Positions 7,918-15,776 of a stretch of 22,004 nt of DNA are shown here, piece by piece. The notes under the pieces were generated by a model. The model saw only the letters and a program-made list of their open reading frames with translations. It did not search any database and had not been told where the DNA came from. Within the stretch, counting starts at the first letter, position 1. Each line of letters begins with the position of its first letter. This stretch comes from CAYFQV01 sp964413635 (GTDB taxonomy: Bacteria > Spirochaetota > Spirochaetia > DSM-27196 > PWMO01): contig CAYPTH010000045.1 in NCBI GenBank assembly GCA_964413635.1, forward strand, positions 1 to 22,004, given 5' to 3'. Both the position numbers and the translations under genes were made by a program.

Positions 7918-7929
7918 GAAGATCCTCCT

Positions 7930-8289
7930 CTACGAGGCGCCGATAGCATCGGCGATCATGGCTTCAAGGTCGGAATAGTCGAAGGGCTTGTACAATACCT
8001 CGAATGGTATAGAGAACTCGGGACGTAAGAACCCGCTGGTAACAAAAACAACCTTCTCAGAGCAGTAGGCCTGGAGAAACTTGATCCAGTAGTCCCCGCC
8101 AAGCACGTTCATGCGATAGTCGCTCACGATCACGTCAACGTCGTGGTCGAGGAGTTGTTTGATCGCGCCAACACCGTCGGACGCTACGAGCACCTGATAG
8201 CCCGTGGCCTCCAAGTAGTCCCGGAGCGTGAGCCGGATCGCGTCTTCGTCTTCGACAATGAGGACCGAAGTCTCTTCTTTCCGTGCCAT
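7930..8289 (-). CDS. Stand-alone response regulator receiver domain
   Basis: 119 residues, a single REC domain with no output domain (CheY/Spo0F style). The phospho-acceptor is Asp57 (VDVIVSDYRMN). The acid pocket is EDED near 13-16, with conserved Thr84 (VFVTSG) and Lys101 (LYKPF). It must act through protein partners or as a phosphorelay intermediate. The ATG at 8289 has GAGGGAG just upstream. It lies 19 nt after the upstream HTH-REC gene and 12 nt before acyP. No histidine kinase is within the window, so its kinase is unknown. Confidence 0.9.
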   Translation of the reverse strand: MARKEETSVLIVEDEDAIRLTLRDYLEATGYQVLVASDGVGAIKQLLDHDVDVIVSDYRMNVLGGDYWIKFLQAYCSEKVVFVTSGFLRPEFSIPFEVLYKPFDYSDLEAMIADAIGAS

Positions 8290-8308
8290 GGCTCCCTCTG
8301 AAACGCGC

Positions 8309-8920
8309 TCAGCTGCTTCGCGCTTTCACCAACTCATCTATGCGCTCGGGAAGCTTGTCCAGATCCAGGGGCTTGGGAATGAATGCATCAGCCCCGTCCC
8401 GCATGATCTGTTTTTCCTCGTCCGGATCGTCGAGCCCCGATACCGCAATCACAATTGGGTTGCCGAAGGAAGCGTCCGCCTTGATCTGACGACACAGTTT
8501 GTGACCGTCGACGCCGGGAAGATCGATGTCCAGGAGAATGACACCGGGCTTCGTCTCAGAAATGATGCGCCCAGCTTCGAAGCCATCGAAGGCCTGCTGA
8601 ATTTGAAAATCCGGGTACTTCTTGTCGAGGTACTCCTTCATGAGATTGTTCAGGTCCTGGTCGTCATCCACAATCACGACGCTGTGAATCTCGTTTTGGC
8701 CTTGAAGAAGTGCGTTGAGCTCCTCCGGAACTCGCATCCCCCGAGAGTGAAGAAACTTCACCAGATCCTCGGCGTAGACGCGATACTGCCCTCCAGGGGT
8801 AGTGAATGCCTTGAGATACCCATTCTTGATCCAGTTGATCGCGGTTTGATTCACCACGCCACAGATGTTTGCAACTTCGAGGGCGGAGAAGATTCTGATT
8901 TTCTTGTCGGTCTTAGCCAT
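8309..8920 (-). CDS. Response regulator with N-terminal MerR/excisionase-type HTH
   Basis: 203 residues. Residues about 9-60 form a winged HTH of the MerR/excisionase (HTH_17) type: FSALEVANICGVVNQTAINW, then KAFTTPGGQYRVYAEDLVKF. Residues about 79-200 form a receiver domain with the acidic pocket DDD (85-87), phospho-acceptor Asp131 (VILLDIDLPGVDG), Ser161 and Lys183 (IPKPLD). DNA binding at the N-terminus and receiver at the C-terminus is the reverse of the common OmpR/NarL order. It probably regulates transcription, with targets unknown. The ATG at 8920 has AAGGAAGAAGGA upstream. First gene of the operon with the stand-alone receiver and acyP. Confidence 0.88.
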   Translation of the reverse strand: MAKTDKKIRIFSALEVANICGVVNQTAINWIKNGYLKAFTTPGGQYRVYAEDLVKFLHSRGMRVPEELNALLQGQNEIHSVVIVDDDQDLNNLMKEYLDKKYPDFQIQQAFDGFEAGRIISETKPGVILLDIDLPGVDGHKLCRQIKADASFGNPIVIAVSGLDDPDEEKQIMRDGADAFIPKPLDLDKLPERIDELVKARSS

Positions 8921-8961
8921 TCCTTCTTCCTTTGTGCAGATTCACACCAGGGTATTCCCTA

Positions 8962-8990
8962 AGCATATATGAATTCTATCCAGAATGTAA
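8962..8990 (-). promoter_or_regulatory. Candidate promoter of the response-regulator/acyP operon
   Basis: Minus strand: TTACAT (8990-8985), 17-nt spacer, TATGCT (8967-8962), about 40 nt before the ATG at 8920. The -35 begins just after the recX stop, so this operon can be transcribed separately from rplM-rpsI-recX. Confidence 0.45.
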
Positions 8991-8992
8991 GC

Positions 8993-9562
8993 TCAATCCG
9001 TTCCGAATTCCTCTATCGCCCGGCCGACCTCCGCGGCCGAGAATCCCCGTCGCGCCAGACGCTGCGCCAACGTCTCCCGTGAGGGAGAATCCCGGGCGGC
9101 TTTCTCCGCCGCGCGGCTGAGCGACTCATCGAAGGCACCCGGATTCTCCGCCTCATACGATGATATTGCCGCATCCGCGGTGTGTCGGTCCACACCGCGT
9201 TGGACCAACTCGGCCCTGATCGCGACACGTCCCCGCGGCGACTTTCGCAACCTACTTGCTATATAGTATTCAGCGAAGCGCGTCTCATCAATAGAATTAG
9301 TGTCTTTGAGTTTTGCGACACATTCGGAAATGATCTCTGGATCGAAGTTCCGCCGCTCGAGTTTGGTGGCAATCTCTTGAGCAGTGTGCTCGCGACGCGC
9401 CAGCAGATCGAGGGCCTTCGCATAGGCGATGTCGAGTGCGTGGCGGTACGCTCGTCCGCTGAGGTCACGAAGCGAGACCTCGACGCCCGCTCGCGCCCCG
9501 AGCGCCTGCTGATCTTTTGGGGAGACAAAAAAAGAGGAGCCGTCCGTGAGTTTGATACACAC
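8993..9562 (-). CDS. recX: Recombination regulator RecX
   Basis: 189-residue RecX, which binds RecA filaments and modulates recombination and the SOS response. Visible are the tandem three-helix modules: ALDLLARREHTAQEIATKL, then DETRFAEYYIASRLRKSPRG, then a C-terminal repeat ending RRGFSAAEVGRAIEEF. I start at GTG 9562 because AAGGAG (9568-9573) lies 5 nt upstream. A longer GTG start at 9634 would overlap rpsI by 35 nt and adds a low-complexity Ser-rich leader. It follows rpsI by 37 nt and is likely part of the rplM-rpsI transcript. RecX is more often next to recA, which is not in the window. Confidence 0.85.
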   Translation of the reverse strand: MCIKLTDGSSFFVSPKDQQALGARAGVEVSLRDLSGRAYRHALDIAYAKALDLLARREHTAQEIATKLERRNFDPEIISECVAKLKDTNSIDETRFAEYYIASRLRKSPRGRVAIRAELVQRGVDRHTADAAISSYEAENPGAFDESLSRAAEKAARDSPSRETLAQRLARRGFSAAEVGRAIEEFGTD

Positions 9563-9599
9563 GGAGGCTCCTTCTTGCGATGCGCTCTGAACCGTGCCG

Positions 9600-9986
9600 C
9601 TATCGCTTGGAGAACTGGAACTTCTTTCGAGCACCGGGCTGTCCGTATTTCTTGCGCTCGACCATGCGAGAGTCCCGCGTCAAGAAGCCGTTGGCCCGCA
9701 TGACTGAGTGATTGGTTTCATCGAACTTCACGAGGGCGCGAGCCAAGGCGTGACGGATTGCTCCCGCCTGCCCGGCCTTCCCACCGCCGCGAACCGTTAC
9801 CTGCACGTCGAACTTGCCGGCACCGTCGATGGCCTCAATGGGCTGATTGACCACGTATACGTGATCCTGGGTGCTGAAGTAGGTGCTCGGCTCACGACCA
9901 TTAACGCTATATACACCGTTTCCGGGGCGCAGGTAGACGCGCGCAACGGAAGTTTTTCGGCGTCCGGTTCCTAGGAATTGTTCCAC
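9600..9986 (-). CDS. rpsI: 30S ribosomal protein S9 (uS9)
   Basis: 128-residue ribosomal protein whose C-terminal tail reaches the ribosomal P site. Family signs: GTGRRKTSVARVYLRPG at the N-terminus, VRGGGKAGQAGAIRHALARAL in the middle, and the invariant basic tail ending FSKR. It starts with GTG at 9986, with GAGGAG 6 nt upstream inside the end of rplM. Only 3 nt separate it from the rplM stop, so translation is coupled. Classic rplM-rpsI pair. Confidence 0.97.
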   Translation of the reverse strand: MEQFLGTGRRKTSVARVYLRPGNGVYSVNGREPSTYFSTQDHVYVVNQPIEAIDGAGKFDVQVTVRGGGKAGQAGAIRHALARALVKFDETNHSVMRANGFLTRDSRMVERKKYGQPGARKKFQFSKR

Positions 9987-9989
9987 TGT

Positions 9990-10430
9990 CTACTCCTCTA
10001 CCGTAATTTCCAGCTTTTCCGGCTGCTGCGCCTGATGCGGATGGCTGGGTCCGGCATATACCTTCACATTCTTGAAGAGCTTGCGACCGAGGCGGTTTTT
10101 CGGAAGCATGCCGCGGATTGCGTGTTCCACGACGTGCTCCGGCTTCCGCTTGATCATGGTCGCAAAGGATTCGGTACGCAGGGAGCCGGGATAGCCGCTG
10201 TGTTTGTAGTACATCTTCTGTTGGCGCTTTCGACCGGTCACGTTGACACGCTCGGCATTCACAATGACCACGTAATCCCCGAGCTCTTGATGGGGCGTGA
10301 AGTAGGGCTTGTGCTTGCCACGGAGAAGCGTGGCGACCTTTGTCGCGAGGCGTCCGAGCGTGACGCCGTCGGCATCAATCAGATGCCACTTGCGCTCGAT
10401 CTCTGTTTCCTTAACGTAGAGCGTTCTCAT
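9990..10430 (-). CDS. rplM: 50S ribosomal protein L13 (uL13)
   Basis: 146-residue early-assembly protein of the large subunit, normal length. Family signs: KWHLIDADGVTLGRLATKVA, GDYVVIVNAERVNVTGRK, the YYKHSGYPG motif, and AIRGMLPKNRLGRK. The ATG at 10430 has GAGGAA upstream at slightly long spacing. First gene of rplM-rpsI-recX, insulated from the upstream membrane-protein genes by a terminator at 10490-10524. I could not identify a convincing promoter in the 60 nt between terminator and start. Confidence 0.97.
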   Translation of the reverse strand: MRTLYVKETEIERKWHLIDADGVTLGRLATKVATLLRGKHKPYFTPHQELGDYVVIVNAERVNVTGRKRQQKMYYKHSGYPGSLRTESFATMIKRKPEHVVEHAIRGMLPKNRLGRKLFKNVKVYAGPSHPHQAQQPEKLEITVEE

Positions 10431-10489
10431 ATTCCAGATATTCCTCGATTGGGGTGCAACGCGCGAGCGTGTAAATTCGCACGGGCCCC

Positions 10490-10524
10490 AAAAAAAGTCA
10501 AGGCCGACCGATTGGGTCGACCTT
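10490..10524 (-). terminator. Rho-independent terminator ending the uvrD-side gene run
   Basis: Minus strand: hairpin 10524-10515 with 10509-10500 (9 pairs with one C/A mismatch, 5-nt loop), then 3 nt, then seven T (10496-10490). It lies between the 79-aa membrane protein stop and the rplM start. Confidence 0.75.
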
Positions 10525-10557
10525 TGTGTGGAAAGGAATTACGAGTCGGGTCGGGGC

Positions 10558-10797
10558 TCAGCTTTCCGACTTACCCGCCTCTTCTTCGGCCTTCTCTTCC
10601 CGTTTCGCTTCAATGCGATCCTTGATGTCCGCAATGCCGATAAAGACGGCAATCAATCCGATGAACAACGCGATTATCGGGACGCCGCCCTGGAGGAAGG
10701 TCACCACCTCGGGGCCCCATTGCAAGGACCAGCCCACCGGCAGCACAGAGTAAACTGCAAAGAGTACGAACACGATTCCAACAAGTAACGCTACCAT
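10558..10797 (-). CDS. Small two-helix membrane protein, unknown function
   Basis: 79 residues, not recognised. Two hydrophobic helices (about 2-20 and 38-56) are joined by a short loop with VGWSLQWGPE. A highly charged cytoplasmic-looking tail follows (about 58-79; many Lys/Glu/Arg), reminiscent of small LapA-like or DUF-type membrane proteins, though I cannot assign it. The ATG at 10797 is preferred because GGAGG lies 5 nt upstream; a GTG directly before it would shorten that spacing. It follows another small membrane protein by 63 nt and precedes a terminator. Confidence 0.7.
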   Translation of the reverse strand: MVALLVGIVFVLFAVYSVLPVGWSLQWGPEVVTFLQGGVPIIALFIGLIAVFIGIADIKDRIEAKREEKAEEEAGKSES

Positions 10798-10860
10798 CAC
10801 GGCCTCCGCTGAGGGTATTTAGGATTAAGTGGCCTTAGCCTATCGATTTTCACTTGAGTG

Positions 10861-11169
10861 TCAACTGGGATAGCGGCGAAAGACCATGATCCCGAAGGCT
10901 ATTGCGTAGAAGATGGTCGGCAGGTTGGCAAGAACGACCCGAAAAACCGACACACCACCGAGCACCAGAATGTCCGCCTCCACCAGACCGAGCGTCTCGA
11001 GGGTTGCGTACACAACGTCTCCGTAGGCGACGATCGTGGCAATGACGACGAACATCCACGCACTGTCCCGGGTCTTCGACCACAGCACAATGGCCAGAAA
11101 CGCAGCGATTGCTCCGAACACGAGTCTACTGAGAATGATGACGACGCCTTCGGTCAGGAACTCAGCCAC
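10861..11169 (-). CDS. Small multi-helix membrane protein, unknown function
   Basis: 102 residues, not recognised. Hydrophobic helices at about 8-30, 37-57 and 78-97, plus a possible weaker one near 65-75; very few charges apart from the SKTRDS turn and the RRYPS end. It starts with GTG at 11169, with AAGGA about 7 nt upstream. It lies 81 nt downstream of the helicase gene and upstream of the 79-aa membrane protein; the two may form a membrane pair. No motif suggests an activity. Confidence 0.7.
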   Translation of the reverse strand: MAEFLTEGVVIILSRLVFGAIAAFLAIVLWSKTRDSAWMFVVIATIVAYGDVVYATLETLGLVEADILVLGGVSVFRVVLANLPTIFYAIAFGIMVFRRYPS

Positions 11170-11250
11170 GGCACAATCCTTTCCTTGTGTAGATTCTCGG
11201 CAGAAATGCCACTGAGTCCAACGACCTGCCGCCCCGGGCAGCCGGCACTC

Positions 11251-13374
11251 TCAAAAATCGCCGCTGATTCGCTCCAGGGGCGTGTACTTGGGAATGAACT
11301 GCCCCGTGAATCCCGTCTCGAAGCGGACAAGGACGACTTCGTTCACGCCGCGAAAGAAGCTCTTCACCACCACACCAGCTCCGTAGTCGTCGTGGTACAC
11401 GTAGGTCCCCGGAGGATACTCGCCTTCCAGTTGCGCAAAACCCCCGGCGCCCGCCTGCCCCAGCCCGCCGGCGCCGCGCCCAGCGTAGGCAAGCAAGTCT
11501 TCCGGTATCTCCCGGAGAAAGCGCGACGGCAGCAGCTCCAAGGTCCGGCCGTGGACCCGCCGCGAACGGACCGCCGTGAGGTGCAGCGCCTGTCGAGCAC
11601 GGGTCACGGCGACGTAGAAGAGGCGCCGCTCCTCCTCGATCTCCTCCGGCGACTCCTCTTCACCTCGAGGAAAGCGCCCTTCCTCGAGTCCCGTGACGAT
11701 CACCCGGTCGAACTCGAGGCCTTTCGTGTTGTGCATGGTAATAAGAGTCACCCGGTCCGGGTCTCCCTCATCTGTTTCACGGGCGCTGTCGAGCTCAATA
11801 CTCTCGAGAAAATCTATCAGACCGGCCCGAGTCCCGGGGTACAGCGATGCCGCGTTCACCAATTCCTCGAGGTTCTGCAGGCGCTGGCGCCCGGCGACCT
11901 CGTCGTGCCGACCGTGATAGTCACCGAGACCGGAGGTATCAATGATCTCCTGGACGAACGCTGCGAGCGTGTCGCCGGCAAGGGCCTCCCGGATGGCGGA
12001 ATAGGTAGCGGTAAAACCTGCAACCGCCTTGGCCGCCCGAGCGGACAGGTATCTCCCCGCCTCCGCGCAGGCCTCGATGAGGTTACCACCTCGGCGCACC
12101 GCCTCGTGGATGATCTTCGTCTCCGTAACCGCGCCGATCCCGCGGGAGGGCTTGTTCACAATGCGGCGGAAGGCAACCTCATCGTGCTCATTGGCGACGA
12201 GCTTGAGAACGGCAATGGCGTCCTTGATCTCCTCACGCTCGTAGAAGCGCAGGGTCCCGACGATTCGGTACGGAATGGCTTCTCGGAGGAACGCGGTCTC
12301 GAAGAGCCGCGACTGCGCGTTCGTACGGTAGAGGATGGCGGTCTCGCCCTTCGCAATGCCGCGCTCATCCTCCGGCGGCTGCTTGATGAGGTCGATGCAG
12401 TAGCGCACCTCAGCCTCGTCGTCGGGGAGGAGCGCAACGGTGGGCTGCGCACCGCCGGTGCGACGCGTCCAGAGGGTCTTTCCCAGACGTCCCTCGTTGT
12501 GCTCCACGACGGAGCTCGCGACGTCCAGGATGGATCCGGTGGAACGGTAGTTCTCCTCGAGGCGCACGACCTCCGTCTCCGGAAAGCTCTCGTGGAAGGT
12601 GAGAATGTTGCGCACCTCGGCGCCGCGGAAGCGGTAGATCGACTGGTCGTCATCGCCAACCACGCAGACATAGGTCTTCTCGTCGCAGAGCAGCCGGAGG
12701 AGCTCATACTGCGCAACGTTGGAGTCCTGGTACTCATCGACAAAGATGAAGCGAAAGCGCTCCTGGGTACGCCGTCGCGCCTCGGGAACGTCACGCAAGA
12801 GTCTGATGGGATAGAGAATGAGGTCTCCGAAGTCGAGATTGCCGATCTGTCGCCGCCGCTCTTCGTAGGCCCCATATCGGGCGGGCAGCTCCGGGTCGGA
12901 GCTTACCACCGAGAGATCGTCATCCGGCTCGAGGCCGTAGTCCTTCGCACGGCTGATCATCCGATAGTACTGCCGCAGTGTGCCGCGATTCTCCTCGGGG
13001 TAGATCGACCGGAGGAGGGTGACGGCATCATCATCATCATAGATGGTGAAATTGGAGGAGAGGCCCAAGAGATGGGCGTTGCGCCGCACCAGCCAGGCAC
13101 CGAAGGAGTGGAAGGTGCGAATCATGGTGTCCCGCGCAGCGGGGCTGAGCTCGGCGGCACGCTCCTTCATCTCGTTTGCCGCCTTGTTGGTGAAGGTCAC
13201 GGCAAGAATCGAATGGGGGTCCACGCGCATGGACCGAATGAAGTGGGCAATCTTTACCGTGATAACCCGGGTCTTCCCCGATCCCGCCCCGGCAAGAATG
13301 AGCAGCGGAGAGCCGTGGTGCTCCACGGCGCGGCGCTGCTCCTCGTTTAGGGTCGTCAGGTAGCCTTCCGTCAT
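11251..13374 (-). CDS. uvrD: UvrD/PcrA-type superfamily 1 DNA helicase
   Basis: 707-residue 3'-5' helicase for nucleotide-excision repair, mismatch repair or clearing replication forks. Motifs: Q-motif region LNEEQRRAV (9-17), Walker A GAGSGKT (29-35), AVTFTNKAANEM (58-69), Walker B FVDEYQDSN (211-219), GDDDQSIYRFRGA (240-252), and near the C-terminus MHNTKGLEFDRV and LFYVAVTRAR. The last about 50 residues (YVYHDDYGAGVV to QFIPKYTPLERI) resemble the Tudor-like tail that binds RNA polymerase in UvrD/PcrA. The ATG at 13374 forms a 4-nt ATGA overlap with the end of the EamA gene, implying coupled translation. PcrA, UvrD and Rep names cannot be separated by motif alone. Confidence 0.93.
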   Translation of the reverse strand: MTEGYLTTLNEEQRRAVEHHGSPLLILAGAGSGKTRVITVKIAHFIRSMRVDPHSILAVTFTNKAANEMKERAAELSPAARDTMIRTFHSFGAWLVRRNAHLLGLSSNFTIYDDDDAVTLLRSIYPEENRGTLRQYYRMISRAKDYGLEPDDDLSVVSSDPELPARYGAYEERRRQIGNLDFGDLILYPIRLLRDVPEARRRTQERFRFIFVDEYQDSNVAQYELLRLLCDEKTYVCVVGDDDQSIYRFRGAEVRNILTFHESFPETEVVRLEENYRSTGSILDVASSVVEHNEGRLGKTLWTRRTGGAQPTVALLPDDEAEVRYCIDLIKQPPEDERGIAKGETAILYRTNAQSRLFETAFLREAIPYRIVGTLRFYEREEIKDAIAVLKLVANEHDEVAFRRIVNKPSRGIGAVTETKIIHEAVRRGGNLIEACAEAGRYLSARAAKAVAGFTATYSAIREALAGDTLAAFVQEIIDTSGLGDYHGRHDEVAGRQRLQNLEELVNAASLYPGTRAGLIDFLESIELDSARETDEGDPDRVTLITMHNTKGLEFDRVIVTGLEEGRFPRGEEESPEEIEEERRLFYVAVTRARQALHLTAVRSRRVHGRTLELLPSRFLREIPEDLLAYAGRGAGGLGQAGAGGFAQLEGEYPPGTYVYHDDYGAGVVVKSFFRGVNEVVLVRFETGFTGQFIPKYTPLERISGDF

Positions 13375-14294
13375 GCGATGCCCCTCGAGTGGCGGCGAGC
13401 GTAGCGGCTCTCCGCGCGCGTGAAGAGATAGATCGACACAATGATGACCGGGCCGCCAATGAGGGTGTAGACTCCCGGAACCTCACCGAATATGAACAGC
13501 GCCATGATAGAGGCGAAGATGGGCTCGCCGAGGATTGCGGTTGAGACCAGGGAGGTCTTTACGTACTTCAGTGCCCAGTTGAACAGGCTGTGTCCGAGGA
13601 GTGTCGGAAACACGGCCAAACCGACGAAGATGGCAAACTCGTACCACGGATACCCGCCAAGTCGAACGCCCCCCACCAGGACCATCACGAACAAGACCGC
13701 GGCGCTCACCGAATAGACAAAAACGGTATATACCCTGGTGTCCAGGTCCTGTCTGACCGCCCTCCCGACGAGCATGTAGCCTGCCGCGGCGACGGCGCCG
13801 CCGAAGGCCAGGAGATTGCCGGTAATCTGCCCGGTGTCACCCTGCAAGCCGCTGAGGGAGAGGAACACGCTCCCTGCGAGGGCCAGCACAACCCACGCGG
13901 CGGCGTCCCACGGAAGACGCTCCCGGAGAAAGAGCAGTCCGAAGATCATGACAAGAACCGGGTGAGTGTTCACCAGGACCGTCGCACTTGCCACGGTCGT
14001 GAAGCTCAAGGAGCTGATCCACGTCGCAAAGTGAACACCCAGAAAAACGCCCCCAATCACACAGAGACGGATCTGGCGGCCGGTCATCCGGCGAATTCGT
14101 CTCACACCCGAAGGACCGAGCTGGGGAAGGAGCAATAGGGATGAAAAGAGCATTCGGTAAAAGGCAATTGCCAAGGGGTGCGCCCCGGACGCCTTGATCA
14201 AGACGACCGAAGTGGCCGCGAAAAAGACACCGATGAAGACGACTATGCGTGGAGGGATACGGGGACCGGCCGCCGCGGGTTCGTGTGAGCTCAT
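13371..14294 (-). CDS. EamA/DMT-family transporter
   Basis: 307 residues with about ten hydrophobic helices in two EamA repeats. Repeat one begins IVVFIGVFFAATSVVLIKA and contains AIAFYRML. Repeat two begins near GNLLAFGGAVAAAGYMLVGR and ends IFASIMALFIFGEVPG, the usual signature. Substrate unknown; family members export amino acids, nucleosides or other metabolites. The N-terminus (1-16) is a short Ala/Pro-rich tail. The ATG at 14294 lacks a Shine-Dalgarno, but a good promoter sits in the end of rimO with its -10 box 11 nt before the ATG, so the leader would be only a few nt. It overlaps the helicase gene downstream by 4 nt. Confidence 0.9.
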   Translation of the reverse strand: MSSHEPAAAGPRIPPRIVVFIGVFFAATSVVLIKASGAHPLAIAFYRMLFSSLLLLPQLGPSGVRRIRRMTGRQIRLCVIGGVFLGVHFATWISSLSFTTVASATVLVNTHPVLVMIFGLLFLRERLPWDAAAWVVLALAGSVFLSLSGLQGDTGQITGNLLAFGGAVAAAGYMLVGRAVRQDLDTRVYTVFVYSVSAAVLFVMVLVGGVRLGGYPWYEFAIFVGLAVFPTLLGHSLFNWALKYVKTSLVSTAILGEPIFASIMALFIFGEVPGVYTLIGGPVIIVSIYLFTRAESRYARRHSRGIA

Positions 14295-14305
14295 GAGCGC
14301 GGCGG

Positions 14306-14334
14306 AGTATATCAGGCTACCGGGACCCCTTCAA
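14306..14334 (-). promoter_or_regulatory. Candidate internal promoter before the EamA gene
   Basis: Minus strand: TTGAAG (14334-14329), 17-nt spacer, TATACT (14311-14306). It lies in the last codons of rimO and could drive the EamA-helicase pair separately. The predicted leader is about 3-5 nt. Confidence 0.5.
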
Positions 14335-15739
14335 GGTCGATACCGTTGCGTCTCGTTATGAGAACGTCAACGACCGCGCCCGGTTGGACCGCTGGGGTGT
14401 GCCCGGTGGCGCTGTCCTTGCCCCCCACGGAGCCGGCGGCGGCGGATTCGGTCCGGACGACCACGAGCCCATCCACCTCCGGAGCCTGGGCGTAACAACG
14501 CCCAATCGCAAGCTCCTCTCCGGCGACGTTCTCTTCGATCAGCACCGACAGCCGTTGGCCAATGAAGCGGTCGAGGCGCCGCCGGGTAATCTCGCCCTGC
14601 GTCTCTTCCAACAGCGACTTCCGCCGCCGCGCTACGCTCTTTGGCACGCGCGGTCCGATCTTCCGCGACCGATACGCCGGCGTATCCTCCTCCGGCGAGT
14701 AGACAAAGAATCCGGCCCAATCGAGCTCAGCCTCCCGGATGAAGTCGTGAAGCTCCCCGAAGGCTTCATCGGTCTCTCCCGGGTAACCGAGCATAATGGT
14801 GGACCGAATCACTGCCTGCGGCACGGCGTCTCGAATCTCCCGGACCAGGGAGAGGAAGCGCCTGCCGTCTCCGGGTCGCGACATGCCCCGGAGGACCTCG
14901 CGACTCGCGTGCTGAAATGGAATGTCGAAGTACGGAACAATCCGAGCGTCGCGCCTGCACAGCTCCAAGAGCTCCCGGGGAAAGCGTTCCGGGTAGAGGT
15001 AGAGCAGACGAAGCCAGAAGTCGCCGCTTCGCTGGGCAAGCTCCTCGAGGAGCGCCATGAGATGCTCCCGAGGCGCCCCGCTTGCGTCGTTCGCGGGGCT
15101 CTCTGCAGATCGCGGGGGGCCACCGCCGTCCCGGCCGAAGGTGGTAAGATCTTGCGCCACCAGAATGATCTCTCGGGCGCCCTCGGCAAGAAGCCCGTCC
15201 ACTTCGCGCGCAATGTCCGGGATGCGCCGGCTCGCCAGAGGCCCGCGAATCTCGGGAATGGCACAGAAGGCGCAGCGAGTATCGCAGCCTTCGGCAATTT
15301 TGACGTAGGCACTTCCTGGATACGAGAAACGGTTCGTCCGCTCCGCGTCCAGACCGCGTTCTTCCGGAATTAGGAGGCGATTCCCCGCCGGCAACTCCTC
15401 CCGGAGATAGCGAGCAATCTGCGCCGGAGCTCGATTGCCGAAGACTCCGTCCACTTCCCGGAGGTCCTCAGCCAACTCCGCGCCGTAGCGCTGGGCCAAG
15501 CACCCGGTTGCAATAAGCGTCGCACCTGGATACTGCTCGCGAAGCGCAAGAATGCTCGAGATCGACTCCTCCTTGGCCTCTCGAATGAAGGAACAAGTAT
15601 TCACCAGGATTGCGGAATCCGACTCAGGGGATTCGACGTGTCGCCAGCCCTGAGCTTGGAGGGCGTGGACCATAATATCGGCATCCACCTGATTCTTGGC
15701 GCAGCCGAGGTTCTCAATGTAGAAGGTTTTCGAAGTCAT
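14312..15739 (-). CDS. rimO: Ribosomal protein S12 methylthiotransferase RimO
   Basis: 475-residue radical-SAM enzyme that methylthiolates an aspartate of ribosomal protein S12. The N-terminal MTTase domain carries the three cluster cysteines: Cys13 (IENLGCAKNQVD), Cys49 (LVNTCSFI) and Cys80 (IATGCLAQRYG). The radical-SAM motif is GCDTRCAFCAIPEIRGP (Cys152, 156, 159). A C-terminal TRAM domain follows. The IENLGCAKNQVDAD form points to RimO rather than MiaB. A Gly/Pro/Ser/Ala-rich insert at about 204-225 looks like an extra loop. The ATG at 15739 is chosen because homology begins right there. It has no Shine-Dalgarno, but a -10 box lies 7 nt upstream, so it may be leaderless. It follows the rodZ-like gene by 37 nt. 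Confidence 0.94.
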   Translation of the reverse strand: MTSKTFYIENLGCAKNQVDADIMVHALQAQGWRHVESPESDSAILVNTCSFIREAKEESISSILALREQYPGATLIATGCLAQRYGAELAEDLREVDGVFGNRAPAQIARYLREELPAGNRLLIPEERGLDAERTNRFSYPGSAYVKIAEGCDTRCAFCAIPEIRGPLASRRIPDIAREVDGLLAEGAREIILVAQDLTTFGRDGGGPPRSAESPANDASGAPREHLMALLEELAQRSGDFWLRLLYLYPERFPRELLELCRRDARIVPYFDIPFQHASREVLRGMSRPGDGRRFLSLVREIRDAVPQAVIRSTIMLGYPGETDEAFGELHDFIREAELDWAGFFVYSPEEDTPAYRSRKIGPRVPKSVARRRKSLLEETQGEITRRRLDRFIGQRLSVLIEENVAGEELAIGRCYAQAPEVDGLVVVRTESAAAGSVGGKDSATGHTPAVQPGAVVDVLITRRNGIDLEGVPVA

Positions 15740-15746
15740 GGCTGGA

Positions 15747-15775
15747 TTTATGGGGAGAGGAGACGTCGCTGCCAA
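15747..15775 (-). promoter_or_regulatory. Candidate promoter of rimO
   Basis: Minus strand: TTGGCA (15775-15770), 17-nt spacer, CATAAA (15752-15747), with 7 nt to the rimO ATG. It lies between the rodZ-like stop and rimO and predicts transcription starting at the ATG. Confidence 0.45.
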
Positions 15776-15776
15776 C

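Noticed and set aside
9563..9634. Longer RecX start (GTG at 9634)
   Set aside because: It would overlap rpsI by 35 nt, adds a Ser-rich tail not typical of RecX, and lacks the strong Shine-Dalgarno seen before GTG 9562.
10858..13350. An 830-codon open frame on the plus strand opposite the UvrD/PcrA helicase
   Set aside because: The helicase strand carries all SF1 motifs. The antisense product has no recognisable domain, and long antisense frames are expected at this GC content.
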